DNA of 37,116 nucleotides. Origin: Streptomyces sp. NRRL F-6492 (GTDB lineage Bacteria > Actinomycetota > Actinomycetes > Streptomycetales > Streptomycetaceae). Below, piece after piece: positions 1-8,212 of this stretch (position 1 is its first letter; each line of letters opens with the position of its first letter). The stretch is taken from contig NZ_LGEG01000254.1 of assembly GCF_001280125.1 (NCBI RefSeq), positions 1-37,116 on the forward strand, given 5' to 3'. The notes beneath the pieces were generated by a model. That model searched no databases. It had not been told where the DNA came from and was given only the letters and a program-made list of their open reading frames with translations. The translations under genes and the position numbers were made by a program.

Positions 1-1
1 C

Positions 2-136
2 ATCGGTACCAACGATGTGTTCTCCTCGACGAACGTGATGCTTCTCGGGCTCATCGCCCTGGCCCTGCACCTGGCGGGCATCGGAGCCGGCCGGAGCACT
101 CACACCTCCGGACGCCGCCCCTGGTCCCGCTCCTGA
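2..136 (+). CDS. C-terminal end of a membrane protein (partial)
   Basis: The reading frame enters from the left edge and ends in TGA. The visible 44 residues contain one hydrophobic stretch (VMLLGLIALALHLAGIGAG), which would make a single membrane helix, followed by a short basic tail rich in Arg and Ser that would lie on the cytoplasmic side. The composition looks like a genuine coding end rather than a shadow frame. The family cannot be named from this fragment. It runs towards the hairpins at 369-448, which could terminate it. Confidence 0.5.
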   Translation: MGTNDVFSSTNVMLLGLIALALHLAGIGAGRSTHTSGRRPWSRS

Positions 137-368
137 TCCGCCCCTCCGCGACCAGCGCGTCCCATGGCGAGGGGCGAGCCGATGACACCGGCCAGGTCGA
201 GAACGCCCATCAGCGGTTCACGCTCCGCATCGGCGGTGGGCATGACTGCTCCGGAGCGATCAGCCTGCCGCTGGCACGGCCCTGTAACCGGGGCGGCTGG
301 GGAGTGTGGATCGTGAAACTGGGGGCATGCGGCTCTTGAGCGCATGGGACCGCTCTGAACAGGCAGGG

Positions 369-397
369 CCTGCCGGTCTTTCCCCCCTTCCGGCAGG
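369..397. terminator. Hairpin 1, possible terminator
   Basis: CCTGCCGG (369-376) pairs perfectly with CCGGCAGG (390-397) around a pyrimidine-rich 13-base loop. There is no T-tract, as is common for Streptomyces terminators. It could end the membrane-protein gene at 2-136, though 230 bases separate them. It could also be an outer feature of the decayed insertion element. Confidence 0.3.
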
Positions 398-410
398 CTC
401 TGGGGTGGTT

Positions 411-448
411 GAACGGCCCGTACCACTGGGTGATGGTGCGGGCCGTTC
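411..448. terminator. Hairpin 2, strong inverted repeat
   Basis: The arm at 411-425 (GAACGGCCCG then TACCA) pairs with 434-448 (TGGTG then CGGGCCGTTC), with a single mismatch and an 8-base loop. This is the stronger of two hairpins only 13 bases apart. It lies between a plus-strand gene end and the 3' side of the minus-strand transposase relic, so it may work as a bidirectional terminator. Confidence 0.45.
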
Positions 449-504
449 GGCATGTGTGCCGACGGCACCGTGACGGCGAGGAAAACCGCATGCTCCACAG
501 CGCT

Positions 505-1195
505 GGGCGTGTCTCCTTGTCGCGCTGCTTGTACGCCTCGGCGTCGAAGGCGGACGGTCGACCTCCGACGTGGCCTCGCCGCAGGCGGTGGCCGATCTGG
601 TCGGACGGTCGAAGGATCACTGCGCGGATTCCATGCCGCCGAAGATGCGCACGGATCGCGCGGGACGAGTACGCACGGCCTGCCAGGACGATGCCGGGCC
701 GGGTCCGCGGCCTTCCCGGCCAGCTTCGCGGAATGCGGTGCCCGCCATGACGGCCTCGAAGGCTGGTGCATCGCCCACCTGTCCCGCGGTGACGCGGAGG
801 GCCAAGGGCCGTACGTGGCTGTCGTCGGAGAGGTGAACTCTCTTGTTCAGGCCGCCGCGGGAACGTCCGAGTGCGTGGTCTTCGGGTTCAGCCCGATCTG
901 GCGCCCCTTTTTCCTGGCTCCTGCGGCGTGCTGATGGGCTCGGCGGACGGTGGAGCCCACTGACACTGCCCGGCCGGTGGCGTCGGTCATGCCCGACCGT
1001 CGCGCTACGGGGACGCCCCAGGGCCTTGTCCGGCGGATCAGGATCGAGTGCGCCGCGCCATGGGTCCGACGTTCCGGTGCGCGCATGCGTCAGAGGCCAC
1101 CGGCGCTGCACCGCGGGTACGGGGCGGGCTCCGGGAACCCCCCCTGGGGCGGCCGGATCCTTGGCAGCGCGTCGACGGGGGAGCGGAGCCACACC
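505..1195 (-). pseudogene. Decayed IS5-family transposase
   Basis: Read on the minus strand, pieces of an IS5-type DDE transposase occur in order but in different frames. Near 940-900 is the segment VRRAHQHAAGARKKG. Around 870-740 is SRGGLNKRVHLSDDSH, followed by RPLALRVTAGQVGDAPAFE. Around 605-520 is DQIGHRLRRGHVGGRP, then FDAEAYKQRD. In intact family members these form one continuous protein of roughly 270 residues. Here several frameshifts separate them, the N-terminal third is barely recognisable, and the sequence stops matching soon after KQRD, so the catalytic C-terminus is missing. This is an old, inactive insertion. I did not find clear terminal inverted repeats. Confidence 0.75.
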
Positions 1196-1323
1196 GGCGT
1201 CCGGGCAAGGCCGCTTGTGCGGGGCTGTGCCGCGCCGCGATGTCCCTTTCGTTCTCTTCCTGGTGGAGGTCCGGGTCCTTGAGGGGCGAGCTGCCGGGAG
1301 ATCACCCGAAAGGATCGTTCATC

Positions 1324-1374
1324 ATGAAATCCACTCACAGCGTTGGCCTTTGTGGTTACGGTGTGTGCGCATGA
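1324..1374 (+). CDS. Possible 16-residue leader ORF upstream of sbcD
   Basis: ATG at 1324 is preceded by a Shine-Dalgarno-like GAAAGGATC (about 1308-1316). It opens a short frame encoding MKSTHSVGLCGYGVCA. Its TGA (1372-1374) overlaps the ATG of sbcD (1371) in the arrangement ATGA. The sbcD start itself has no good ribosome-binding site, so terminating ribosomes could reinitiate there and couple the two. This is inference from layout; no homologous leader is known to me. It could be chance. Confidence 0.4.
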   Translation: MKSTHSVGLCGYGVCA

Positions 1375-2522
1375 GGATCCTGCACACATCCGACTGGCAT
1401 CTGGGCCGTCAGCTCCATCGTGTTCCGCTCATCGACGAGCAACGCGCCTTCCTGCGGTTCCTCGTGGACACCGTTCGGGAGCACCGTGTCGATGTCGTGA
1501 CGGTGGCGGGCGATGTGTTCGACCGGGCCATCCCGCCGCTCGACGCGATCGGCCTGTTCGACCAGGTCCTGGAGGAACTCGCCGGCATGCGCGTGCCGCT
1601 GGTGATGATCAGCGGCAACCACGACTCCCCGCGCCGGCTCGGCGTCAACGCCCGACTGATCGAACGCGCCGGAATCCACCTGCGCACCTCGGTGGACGAC
1701 TGCGCCCGCCCGGCCGTCCTGAACGACGAGCACGGGCCGGTGGCGTTCTACGGGCTGCCCTACCTCGAACCCGGCCTGGTCCAGGCCCATTTCGAAACGG
1801 AAAAGCCCAGCCACGAGGCCGTTCTCGGCGCGGCGATGGACCAGGTACGCGCCGACCTGGCCACCCGCCCCGGTACCCGGTCGGTCGTCCTCGCCCATGC
1901 CTTCGTCACCGGCGCCGAACCCAGTGACAGCGAACGCGACATCACCGCCGGCGGCGTGTCCTCGGTCAGTGCCTCGGTGTTCGACGGAACCGACTACGTG
2001 GCCCTGGGGCACCTGCACCGCTGCCAGAAGATCACCGACCGCGTCCGCTACAGCGGATCGCCCCTGGCCTACTCCTTCTCCGAGGTCGACCACCCCAAGG
2101 CGATGTGGCTCGTCGACCTGGACGCACAGGGCCGCTTGGACGACCAGCGGATCCCGTGCCCGGTACCCCGCACCCTCGGCCGGCTCACCGGAACCCTGGA
2201 CGCCCTGCTCGCCGACCCCGAGCACACCGAGCTCGAAAGATCCTGGCTCCACATCACCCTCACCGACCCCGACCGCCCGCACATGGCCATGGAACGGCTC
2301 AAGGAACGCTTTCCCCACACCCTCAGGCTCAGTTTCACCGCCGAGCACCACACCAGCGACGAGTCCTACGCCACCCGCGTCAACGGGCGCAGCGACCACG
2401 ACATCGCCCTCGGCTTCCTCCACCACGTGACCAACGTCCCCGCCACCGCCCAAGAGCAGGACCTGCTGCGCGAAGGACTGGAAAGCGTCCGCGTCCAAGC
2501 CGCGGCACGAGAGGCCCACTGA
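1371..2522 (+). CDS. sbcD: SbcD, nuclease subunit of the SbcCD DNA-end-processing complex
   Basis: This 383-residue protein is the Mre11-type metallophosphoesterase that cuts DNA hairpins, ends and protein-blocked ends together with SbcC. The phosphoesterase signatures are in place: DWHLG at 8-12, GDVFD at 47-51, GNHDS at 82-86, the His in LAHAF near 176, and GHLH at 213-216. These supply the two-metal site. The C-terminal third is the capping and SbcC-binding region, and the length is normal for the family. The ATG at 1371 was chosen because the conserved N-terminus begins there; the frame stays open far upstream but has no homologous sequence. It overlaps sbcC by one base (TGATG), so the two subunits are made together. 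In Streptomyces such a nuclease could matter for telomere and fork processing, but that link is inference. Confidence 0.96.
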   Translation: MRILHTSDWHLGRQLHRVPLIDEQRAFLRFLVDTVREHRVDVVTVAGDVFDRAIPPLDAIGLFDQVLEELAGMRVPLVMISGNHDSPRRLGVNARLIERAGIHLRTSVDDCARPAVLNDEHGPVAFYGLPYLEPGLVQAHFETEKPSHEAVLGAAMDQVRADLATRPGTRSVVLAHAFVTGAEPSDSERDITAGGVSSVSASVFDGTDYVALGHLHRCQKITDRVRYSGSPLAYSFSEVDHPKAMWLVDLDAQGRLDDQRIPCPVPRTLGRLTGTLDALLADPEHTELERSWLHITLTDPDRPHMAMERLKERFPHTLRLSFTAEHHTSDESYATRVNGRSDHDIALGFLHHVTNVPATAQEQDLLREGLESVRVQAAAREAH

Positions 2523-5500
2523 TGCACCTGCACCACCTCACCGTCCAGGCCTTCGGCCCCTTCGCCCGCACCGAGACCGTCGACTTCGACGCCCTGGCCG
2601 ACAACGGCCTCTTCCTCCTGCGCGGCGACACCGGAGCCGGCAAGACCAGCGTCCTCGACGCCGTCTGCTTCGCCCTCTACGGCACCGTCCCCGGAATCCG
2701 CCCCACCCACCGCCTGCGCAGCGACCACGCCCCCACGACCACCCGCACCGCCGTCACCCTCGACTTCAGCTCCGCCGGCCGCCGCCTGAAGATCACCCGG
2801 ACCCCCAGGCAGGAGCGCCCCAGCGCCCGCGCCAAAAGCGGCATCGCCACCGACGAAGCCACCGTCCAGCTCCACCAGCACACCAAAACCGCCGACGGCA
2901 ACGACCGGTGGGACCCCGTCTGCGCGAACCACCAGGACGCGGCCAGAGAGATCGAAGCAGCCCTGGGCCTGAACAAGGAACAGTTCTGCCAGGTCGTCCT
3001 GCTGCCCCAGGGCGACTTCGCCAAGTTCCTCCGCTCCGACGCCAAGGACCGGGCCGGCCTGCTGCGCCGCCTCTTCGGTACCGGCCGCTTCCAGGAACTG
3101 CAGACCTGGCTGACCAACCGGAGCAAAGAAACACGGAAGAACCTCGACGAGGCCCTCACCGAAATCCGGCAGCTGGGCGAACGCATCGACCAGGAGGCAC
3201 GCACCCTCCGCCCGCAGGACGACGCCGCCACCCGCCCCGGCACCGACGATCCCGCCGCGGTTCTCACCTGGACCCGGCAGCTCCTCACCCTGTCGGAGAA
3301 GGCCCAGGGCGCGGCGCGGGCCGACGCCGAGCGGAGCGATGAGGAACACCGCGAGGCCAAGAGCGATCACGAGAAGGCGGCCGACCTTGCCGAACGCCAG
3401 GCCCGGCACCGCGACGCCCTCGCCCGTCGAGCCGCACTCGACGACGGAGCCGCCGGCCATTCACAGCTGCGTGAGGAACTCGACCGCGGTCAGAACGCCC
3501 AGGCCGTACGTCCTCTGCTCGAGGTACTGGACCGTGCCGCCGCCGCACGGGAGGAAGCCCGCGCCGACGAACAGCAGGCCCGGGCCCGCCTCGCCCCGGA
3601 GCACCAGCAGGAAGACCTCCAGCGCCTGGGCGCCCACCTCGAGCGCCGGCACGCCGAGCGAGGCCGTGTCGAAGGACTGCTCCCCGACGAGCAGCTCCAC
3701 ACCCGGCTCGGCGACCAGCTCGAAGACCTCGCCGCCAAGGAACAGCAAGCACGCGCAGATTTCGACGAGGCCGAGAAGTGGCTCGCCACCTGGCCCGCGG
3801 AAGAGAGCCTGCACGCCGACGCCGTCGACTCCATGAACCGGGCCGAGGACAGCATCGCCCACCTCGAGCAGACCGTCCGCGACGCGACTGCCCGCCACGA
3901 GGGCGCCCTCCTGCGCGACAGCCTGGCCACACGTCTGGAAGTTGCCACGGAGGAGAAGAAAGAGCGCGCGGCCCAGGCGCTCCAGGCAAAGCAGGACTGG
4001 CTCGACCTGCGAGAACGCCGCCTCGACGGCATGGCCGGAGAACTCGCCGCCCAGCTCGGCCCCGGATCGCCCTGCACCGTATGCGGCTCCCGCGAACACC
4101 CGGCCCCCGCGCCTCTCCGGGACGACCAGCCCACACGAGAGGACGAGAGCGAAGCCCGAACCCTGCACGAGCAGACCGAACAGGCACTCGCGAAAGCCGA
4201 TCTCGAGCACGGGGAGCTGGCCGAACAGCACGCCAGGGCCCTCGGCTCCGCCGGCACCACCGCCGCGGCCGAACTGGCCACCGCCCTGGAAAACGCCCGT
4301 ACCGCCCACAAGGAAGCATGTGACACCGCCGCCGGTCTGCCTGCCGCACGAGAGGAACTCGCACGCCTGCGCACCGAACACGACACCCGTACCCGGCTGC
4401 GTCAGGAAGCAAGAGATGTGCTGACCGAGTGCCAGGCTCGCGGCCGGACACTGGCCCAGCGGCAGGCGGAACTCGCCCGCACCCTCGAGGACGCCCGTGT
4501 CGGCCACTCCAGTCTTCAGGCGCGTCTGGCCGACCTCACCCGTACGGCCGAGCGCCTCGACCACGCGATCACCACGGCGCAGACCGCAGCAGACGCCGAG
4601 GCCCGCCACGACGAAGCGCTCACCGGGGCGGACCAGGCGGCCCACAGTGCCGGCTTCGCCGACCGCGACGAAGCGGTCGACGCACTACGAGCCCCCGCCC
4701 TGCTCCAGCAGTGGGCCGAGGACCTCGAACGGTGGGGCAAGGAGGACGCCGTCGTCACCAGCGTCCTCACCGACCCCGGCCTGGTCGACGCAAGTCGCCA
4801 GCCCGCCCCCGACCCCACTGCGACAGCCCATGCCCTCCAGCGGGCCGAAGCCCGCCTCAAGGACACCGCGGGCACCTCTCGACAGGCCGAAGGGCGCGTC
4901 GCGGCACTGACCGAACTGGCCGCCGACATCGAGGCCCGTCTCGTCGGCCTCGAACCCCTCCAGCAGACCCACCGCCTCGTCGAGCGCCTGGCCTCCATCG
5001 CCTCGGCCAACACCGCCGCCAACACCCTCAGCATGGAACTCGAGGCCTACGTCCTGGCCGCACGCCTCGAGGAGATCGCCGCCGCCGCCAACACCCGCCT
5101 GCAGAACATGACCTCGGAGCGCTACCTCCTCGTCCACAGCGACGAGAAGGAGACCGGCCGCCGCGGCCGCCTGAAGGCCGGCCTCGGCCTGCGGGTCCTC
5201 GACACGTGGACCGGCACCGAACGCGAGACCTCCACCCTGTCCGGAGGCGAGACCTTCACCGCCTCCCTCGCGCTCGCCCTCGGCCTGGCCGACGTCGTCA
5301 CTCAGGAAGCCAGCGGACGCCCCCTGGGCACCCTCTTCATCGACGAAGGCTTCGGCACCCTCGACGAACAGAACCTCCAGGACGTCATGGACGTCTTGGA
5401 CCAGCTCCGCGCAGGCAACCGCACCGTCGGGATCATCAGCCACGTCCCCGAACTCAGCCGCCGCATCCCCAGCCAGCTCAACGTGAGGAAACACCGCGAC

Positions 5501-5539
5501 GGCTCCACCCTGCGCCCCCTGACCGGCGCCGACCTGTAG
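2522..5539 (+). CDS. sbcC: SbcC, SMC-like ATPase subunit of SbcCD
   Basis: The 1005-residue protein has the Rad50/SbcC layout. The N-terminal ATPase half carries Walker A GDTGAGKT at 35-42 and a Q-loop region around LLPQGDFAKFL. Two long Glu/Arg/Ala-rich coiled-coil arms surround a zinc-hook CTVC near residues 518-521. The C-terminal ATPase half has the signature LSGGETF near 906 and Walker B LFIDE near 938, followed by the D-loop FGTLDE. All key residues are present. The start overlaps the sbcD stop by one base, which fixes the ATG at 2522. ATP binding closes the head dimer over DNA and controls SbcD. A strong hairpin just after the stop ends the operon. No defect is seen. Confidence 0.96.
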   Translation: MHLHHLTVQAFGPFARTETVDFDALADNGLFLLRGDTGAGKTSVLDAVCFALYGTVPGIRPTHRLRSDHAPTTTRTAVTLDFSSAGRRLKITRTPRQERPSARAKSGIATDEATVQLHQHTKTADGNDRWDPVCANHQDAAREIEAALGLNKEQFCQVVLLPQGDFAKFLRSDAKDRAGLLRRLFGTGRFQELQTWLTNRSKETRKNLDEALTEIRQLGERIDQEARTLRPQDDAATRPGTDDPAAVLTWTRQLLTLSEKAQGAARADAERSDEEHREAKSDHEKAADLAERQARHRDALARRAALDDGAAGHSQLREELDRGQNAQAVRPLLEVLDRAAAAREEARADEQQARARLAPEHQQEDLQRLGAHLERRHAERGRVEGLLPDEQLHTRLGDQLEDLAAKEQQARADFDEAEKWLATWPAEESLHADAVDSMNRAEDSIAHLEQTVRDATARHEGALLRDSLATRLEVATEEKKERAAQALQAKQDWLDLRERRLDGMAGELAAQLGPGSPCTVCGSREHPAPAPLRDDQPTREDESEARTLHEQTEQALAKADLEHGELAEQHARALGSAGTTAAAELATALENARTAHKEACDTAAGLPAAREELARLRTEHDTRTRLRQEARDVLTECQARGRTLAQRQAELARTLEDARVGHSSLQARLADLTRTAERLDHAITTAQTAADAEARHDEALTGADQAAHSAGFADRDEAVDALRAPALLQQWAEDLERWGKEDAVVTSVLTDPGLVDASRQPAPDPTATAHALQRAEARLKDTAGTSRQAEGRVAALTELAADIEARLVGLEPLQQTHRLVERLASIASANTAANTLSMELEAYVLAARLEEIAAAANTRLQNMTSERYLLVHSDEKETGRRGRLKAGLGLRVLDTWTGTERETSTLSGGETFTASLALALGLADVVTQEASGRPLGTLFIDEGFGTLDEQNLQDVMDVLDQLRAGNRTVGIISHVPELSRRIPSQLNVRKHRDGSTLRPLTGADL

Positions 5540-5549
5540 CACCCCCAGG

Positions 5550-5587
5550 GTGTACCGCACGCCTGCCGGCACGGTCGTGCGGTACAC
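5550..5587 (+). terminator. Terminator of the sbcDC operon
   Basis: GTGTACCGCACG (5550-5561) pairs perfectly with CGTGCGGTACAC (5576-5587) around a 14-base loop, starting 10 bases after the sbcC stop. There is no T-tract, which is usual for high-GC actinobacteria. Confidence 0.75.
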
Positions 5588-5667
5588 GTCTCCTTGCATG
5601 AGCGGACGGCCTCGCGCGGCAGCAGCGCCCCAGGCCGTTGTCAGTGCCCGCGGGCAGGATCAGGGGC

Positions 5668-6606
5668 ATGACGCCGTTGCTTCTTTCCGACATCGAACGA
5701 GCCGTTCGCAGCAGCTGGAGTGCCGAGACGTGCACGCCTGAGTTCCGATCGCGCTGGACCGAGGACAATCCGGCTCGGGACCAGTGCGGGGTGACCGCCA
5801 TGGTGCTCAACGACCTGTTGGGAGGCGAGCTGATCCGCGGGGAGGTCCACGTCGACGGAGAGCGTGTGGACTACCACTGGTGGAACCGGCTGAGTATGGG
5901 CCTCGAGATCGATCTCACCCGCGAGCAGTTCGGGCCGGAGGAGACCGTCACGGGCGGCGTTGTCATCCCTCGCCCGCCCGTGACCGAGTGGCGCAGGCTC
6001 CGTGAGGAGTATGAGCTTCTCCGCGACCGGGTCTTGGAGAAGCTCGATCGGCATCAAACATCCGCCTCTGTGGCCGTGCCCCGGCAGCCATGTGGGGAGC
6101 CGGGGGAAGAGATGGTCGAGCGTGTGGACGAGCAAGACCAGGTCTTGGCGGTGGTCGGCCGGGGCGAGGCCGTCCGCCGTGGCTGGTTGCACCGGATTGC
6201 CGTGACGGTGTGCCGGGATCGGGAAGGCCGGATCCTCGTGCACCGTCGCTCTGAACACGTCGATCGATTCCCGGGACACTACGAGGTGGGGTCGGGCGGT
6301 GCCGTTGCCCCGGGCGAGTCCTATGAGGAGGCCGCATCGCGCGAACTGGCCGAGGAACTGGGTGTTCGAGTGCCGGTCCGCTTCGTCGTGAAGTTCCTGA
6401 ACCGCAGCGGGCTCAGCCCCCATTGGCTCGCGGTGCACGAGGCCGTCCTGCCCGACGACCTGTGTCCCGATCCGGACGAAGTGATGTGGCACGGCTGGCT
6501 GTCGGAGTCCGAGCTCCTCAGGTCGATGGGGGAGGAACTCTTCACTCCGGACACCCGTGACGTCTTGAGCCACTATTTTTCCGCCGTGGAGCGGAGGACT
6601 GTCTGA
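5668..6606 (+). CDS. YunG-like domain fused to a Nudix hydrolase
   Basis: This 312-residue protein has two parts. Residues 1-125 resemble the YunG family: a QCGVTA segment at 39-44, then GGELIRGEV, DYHWWNRL and EIDLTREQFG. Such proteins usually stand alone, and their fold recalls papain-like peptidases with Cys and His residues. Residues 165-305 form a Nudix domain of the MutT/isopentenyl-isomerase-like type. Its complete Nudix box at 211-233 reads GAVAPGE, SYEEAAS, then RELAEELGV, so the catalytic glutamates are intact and it should hydrolyse a nucleoside-diphosphate-linked or similar substrate. The substrate is unknown. ATG at 5668 is preferred over an upstream start at 5638 because AGGGG sits just before it and the conserved region begins directly after it. 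Confidence 0.85.
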   Translation: MTPLLLSDIERAVRSSWSAETCTPEFRSRWTEDNPARDQCGVTAMVLNDLLGGELIRGEVHVDGERVDYHWWNRLSMGLEIDLTREQFGPEETVTGGVVIPRPPVTEWRRLREEYELLRDRVLEKLDRHQTSASVAVPRQPCGEPGEEMVERVDEQDQVLAVVGRGEAVRRGWLHRIAVTVCRDREGRILVHRRSEHVDRFPGHYEVGSGGAVAPGESYEEAASRELAEELGVRVPVRFVVKFLNRSGLSPHWLAVHEAVLPDDLCPDPDEVMWHGWLSESELLRSMGEELFTPDTRDVLSHYFSAVERRTV

Positions 6607-6974
6607 TCGTCGCTCGCGGCGGTTCTCAGCGAAGGTCGAGCGAGCGGCGGCGCCGGGCCTGGCGCGAGCTGGGCGAGACGGGAGTCCTGCCGAAGGGCCC
6701 CGGGAAGAACTCGGCTCAGTGAAGCCCGGATGGCCAGGCTGGTGCGCGAGCTAGAGCATGGCCGCCTGCCCACGGCCGGGCCTGGCCACGGGTAAGAGCA
6801 CCCGCACGGTGAAGCGCGGGCTGAAGACGCCGCAGTACCGACCAGAGGCCATCGATGGTTGCCTCGTCGGCGCCCGTCTGCCTCTCAGCACGTGACGGCA
6901 AGAAGATGCCGTGCCCTCGGCCGCGCCTTGGAATCCGATTGCCGTCGGCCCGTCGAGTGTGCAGATAATCCGGC
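6607..6974 (+). pseudogene. Degenerate stretch, possible IS630 transposase N-terminal debris
   Basis: No intact gene is present. In shifting plus-strand frames near 6650-6790, short strings such as WRELGETGVLPKGPG and ARLVRELEHGRLP resemble the helix-turn-helix part of IS630-type transposases, interrupted by stops. The match is short and from memory. The remainder, 6830-6974, is unassigned apart from the region just upstream of the next gene. Confidence 0.3.
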
Positions 6975-7406
6975 ATGAGCAGAATCGCTGAGGTCATCGT
7001 GCTGGCACGGTTCGCGGACGAGGTGATGGAACCCCTGACGCGGCCGGACGACTCGCGCGACTGGCAAGGCCGTTTCGAGCGGCTCCACCCGGTCGACGGG
7101 TGGGTGATCGAGTTCAACCATGTACATCCGCGATCCGGCCTGTTCCGACACCTGGAGTCCCTGGAGTGGCCGAACCCGGAGAGCGTGCAGGTACTCGTCC
7201 ATGACGAGGAAGACGACTGCTTCGGGCTGTGGATGATCCAAGACGGCGTGCTGACCGAGATGTCACTTCCCGGCCATAGGCGTCTGCACCCTCCAGCGCC
7301 GGTCACTGAGGACTCCCCACCCGACCCGGGCCTGCTGTGGCGAACGGAAACGACCGTTCCGCCCGGATTCTCCATCGAGCGGCAGGACCCACGCCCGGCC
7401 TGGTAG
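6975..7406 (+). CDS. Hypothetical protein, 143 residues
   Basis: The product is acidic and Trp-rich, with ordinary Streptomyces codon use and a plausible globular core (ARFADEVMEPL, GWVIEFNHVHPRSGLFRH, VQVLVHDEEDDCFGLWMI). There is no signal peptide, membrane segment or catalytic motif that I recognise. Size and composition recall the small cytoplasmic proteins, some of them immunity-like, that litter Streptomyces arms, but no function can be claimed. ATG at 6975 is the first good start and a shorter form is not suggested. The next gene region lies on the opposite strand and is decayed, so it probably stands alone. Confidence 0.65.
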   Translation: MSRIAEVIVLARFADEVMEPLTRPDDSRDWQGRFERLHPVDGWVIEFNHVHPRSGLFRHLESLEWPNPESVQVLVHDEEDDCFGLWMIQDGVLTEMSLPGHRRLHPPAPVTEDSPPDPGLLWRTETTVPPGFSIERQDPRPAW

Positions 7407-7552
7407 GGCTCACTCGCCCACGACATCACCACCCGCGTGGCGACAAGGCCCGATCTTCGGAACCGACCACACCTGTGGCTTGGCGCTGTGGGTTCGCCCC
7501 TGTGGCAACCCGAACGCTCGGCGGCGGGACCGAGGAGCTCGGCCTTCGGGAG

Positions 7553-8177
7553 TCAGGTGCCGACCAGGCCCCACGCATCGAGCCCGCCGTAGACATGGGC
7601 CCGCAGGCAGTGGAGGCGCTGAAGCCTGAGGCTTCGCCGCGGTAGGGGGCGATGAGCGGGTCCTTGCCCCGCCACCAGGTGTCAGCGAGTCCCTGGGCTT
7701 CGGGTACCGGCTCGCATCCGTCGAGGTTCAGGTCCTCGACGGCGCTGCCTTCGAGCTTCGTGATGGTCTCGCCCCGGTAGCCCGCGTGGTCAGCCAGTGC
7801 CAAGGCCTCCACCCATCCCTCCGTGCCGGCGTGCAGCGGCGTCCGGTGGTCGGCGTCGATCCCGAACTCGCCTCCTGGCCCGATCATGAACCCGTGGGCC
7901 ATGGACACGCGACAGCCGTCGGCCGGGAACCGCCATCCGTCCGCGGCCGAGCCCTCGGGGCATCGGCTTCCAGAACGCGCGGGCCGCCCTCGTGTTCGGG
8001 GGGCCGGGGGCAGGGCGAGACCGCCCCAGAACTCTTGAAAGGCGACAGCCCGGTCGATCTCGGCGTCCGGAACCCCTTGCCTGAGCCGTGCCTCCCGAAA
8101 GAGCTTGAGGCCGCGGTGTGGAACACGCAGCCCGTGTCCCCGACGAACTACCGAGCTCGCCGGCTCGAGCCTTCAGG
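7553..8177 (-). pseudogene. Frameshifted conserved hypothetical gene
   Basis: Minus-strand coding sequence of one protein is split over frames. The upstream part reads FREARLRQGVPDAEIDRAVA, then FQEFWGGLALPPAP. The next piece, EHEGGPRVLEADAP, is in another frame. The first frame then resumes with HGFMIGPGGEFGIDADH, GTEGWVEALALADHAG and LADTWWRGKDPLIAPYRGEA. The natural end AHVYGGLDAWGLVGT with its TGA (7553-7555) needs a further shift. Joined together, the pieces resemble a conserved actinobacterial hypothetical protein of about 200 residues. At least three indels are needed, and no start codon with a binding site is evident at the 5' side, where a TGA lies near 8178. An internal start at 7908 might still make a fragment. 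Confidence 0.6.
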
Positions 8178-8212
8178 AGCCTGAGGAACCAGCGGCACTC
8201 GGGGGCCTGCCG

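Larger units (their letters stand above)
137..504. other. Gene-free stretch with two hairpins
   Basis: No convincing gene is seen between the membrane-protein tail and the transposase relic. The open frames here are long only because stop codons are rare in GC-rich DNA. The stretch holds two adjacent inverted repeats, listed separately, and nothing else that I recognise. Confidence 0.5.

Noticed and set aside
843..1370. Long N-terminal extension of SbcD
   Set aside because: The frame is open, but the sequence is the antisense of the transposase relic and has no SbcD similarity; the conserved N-terminus begins at 1371.
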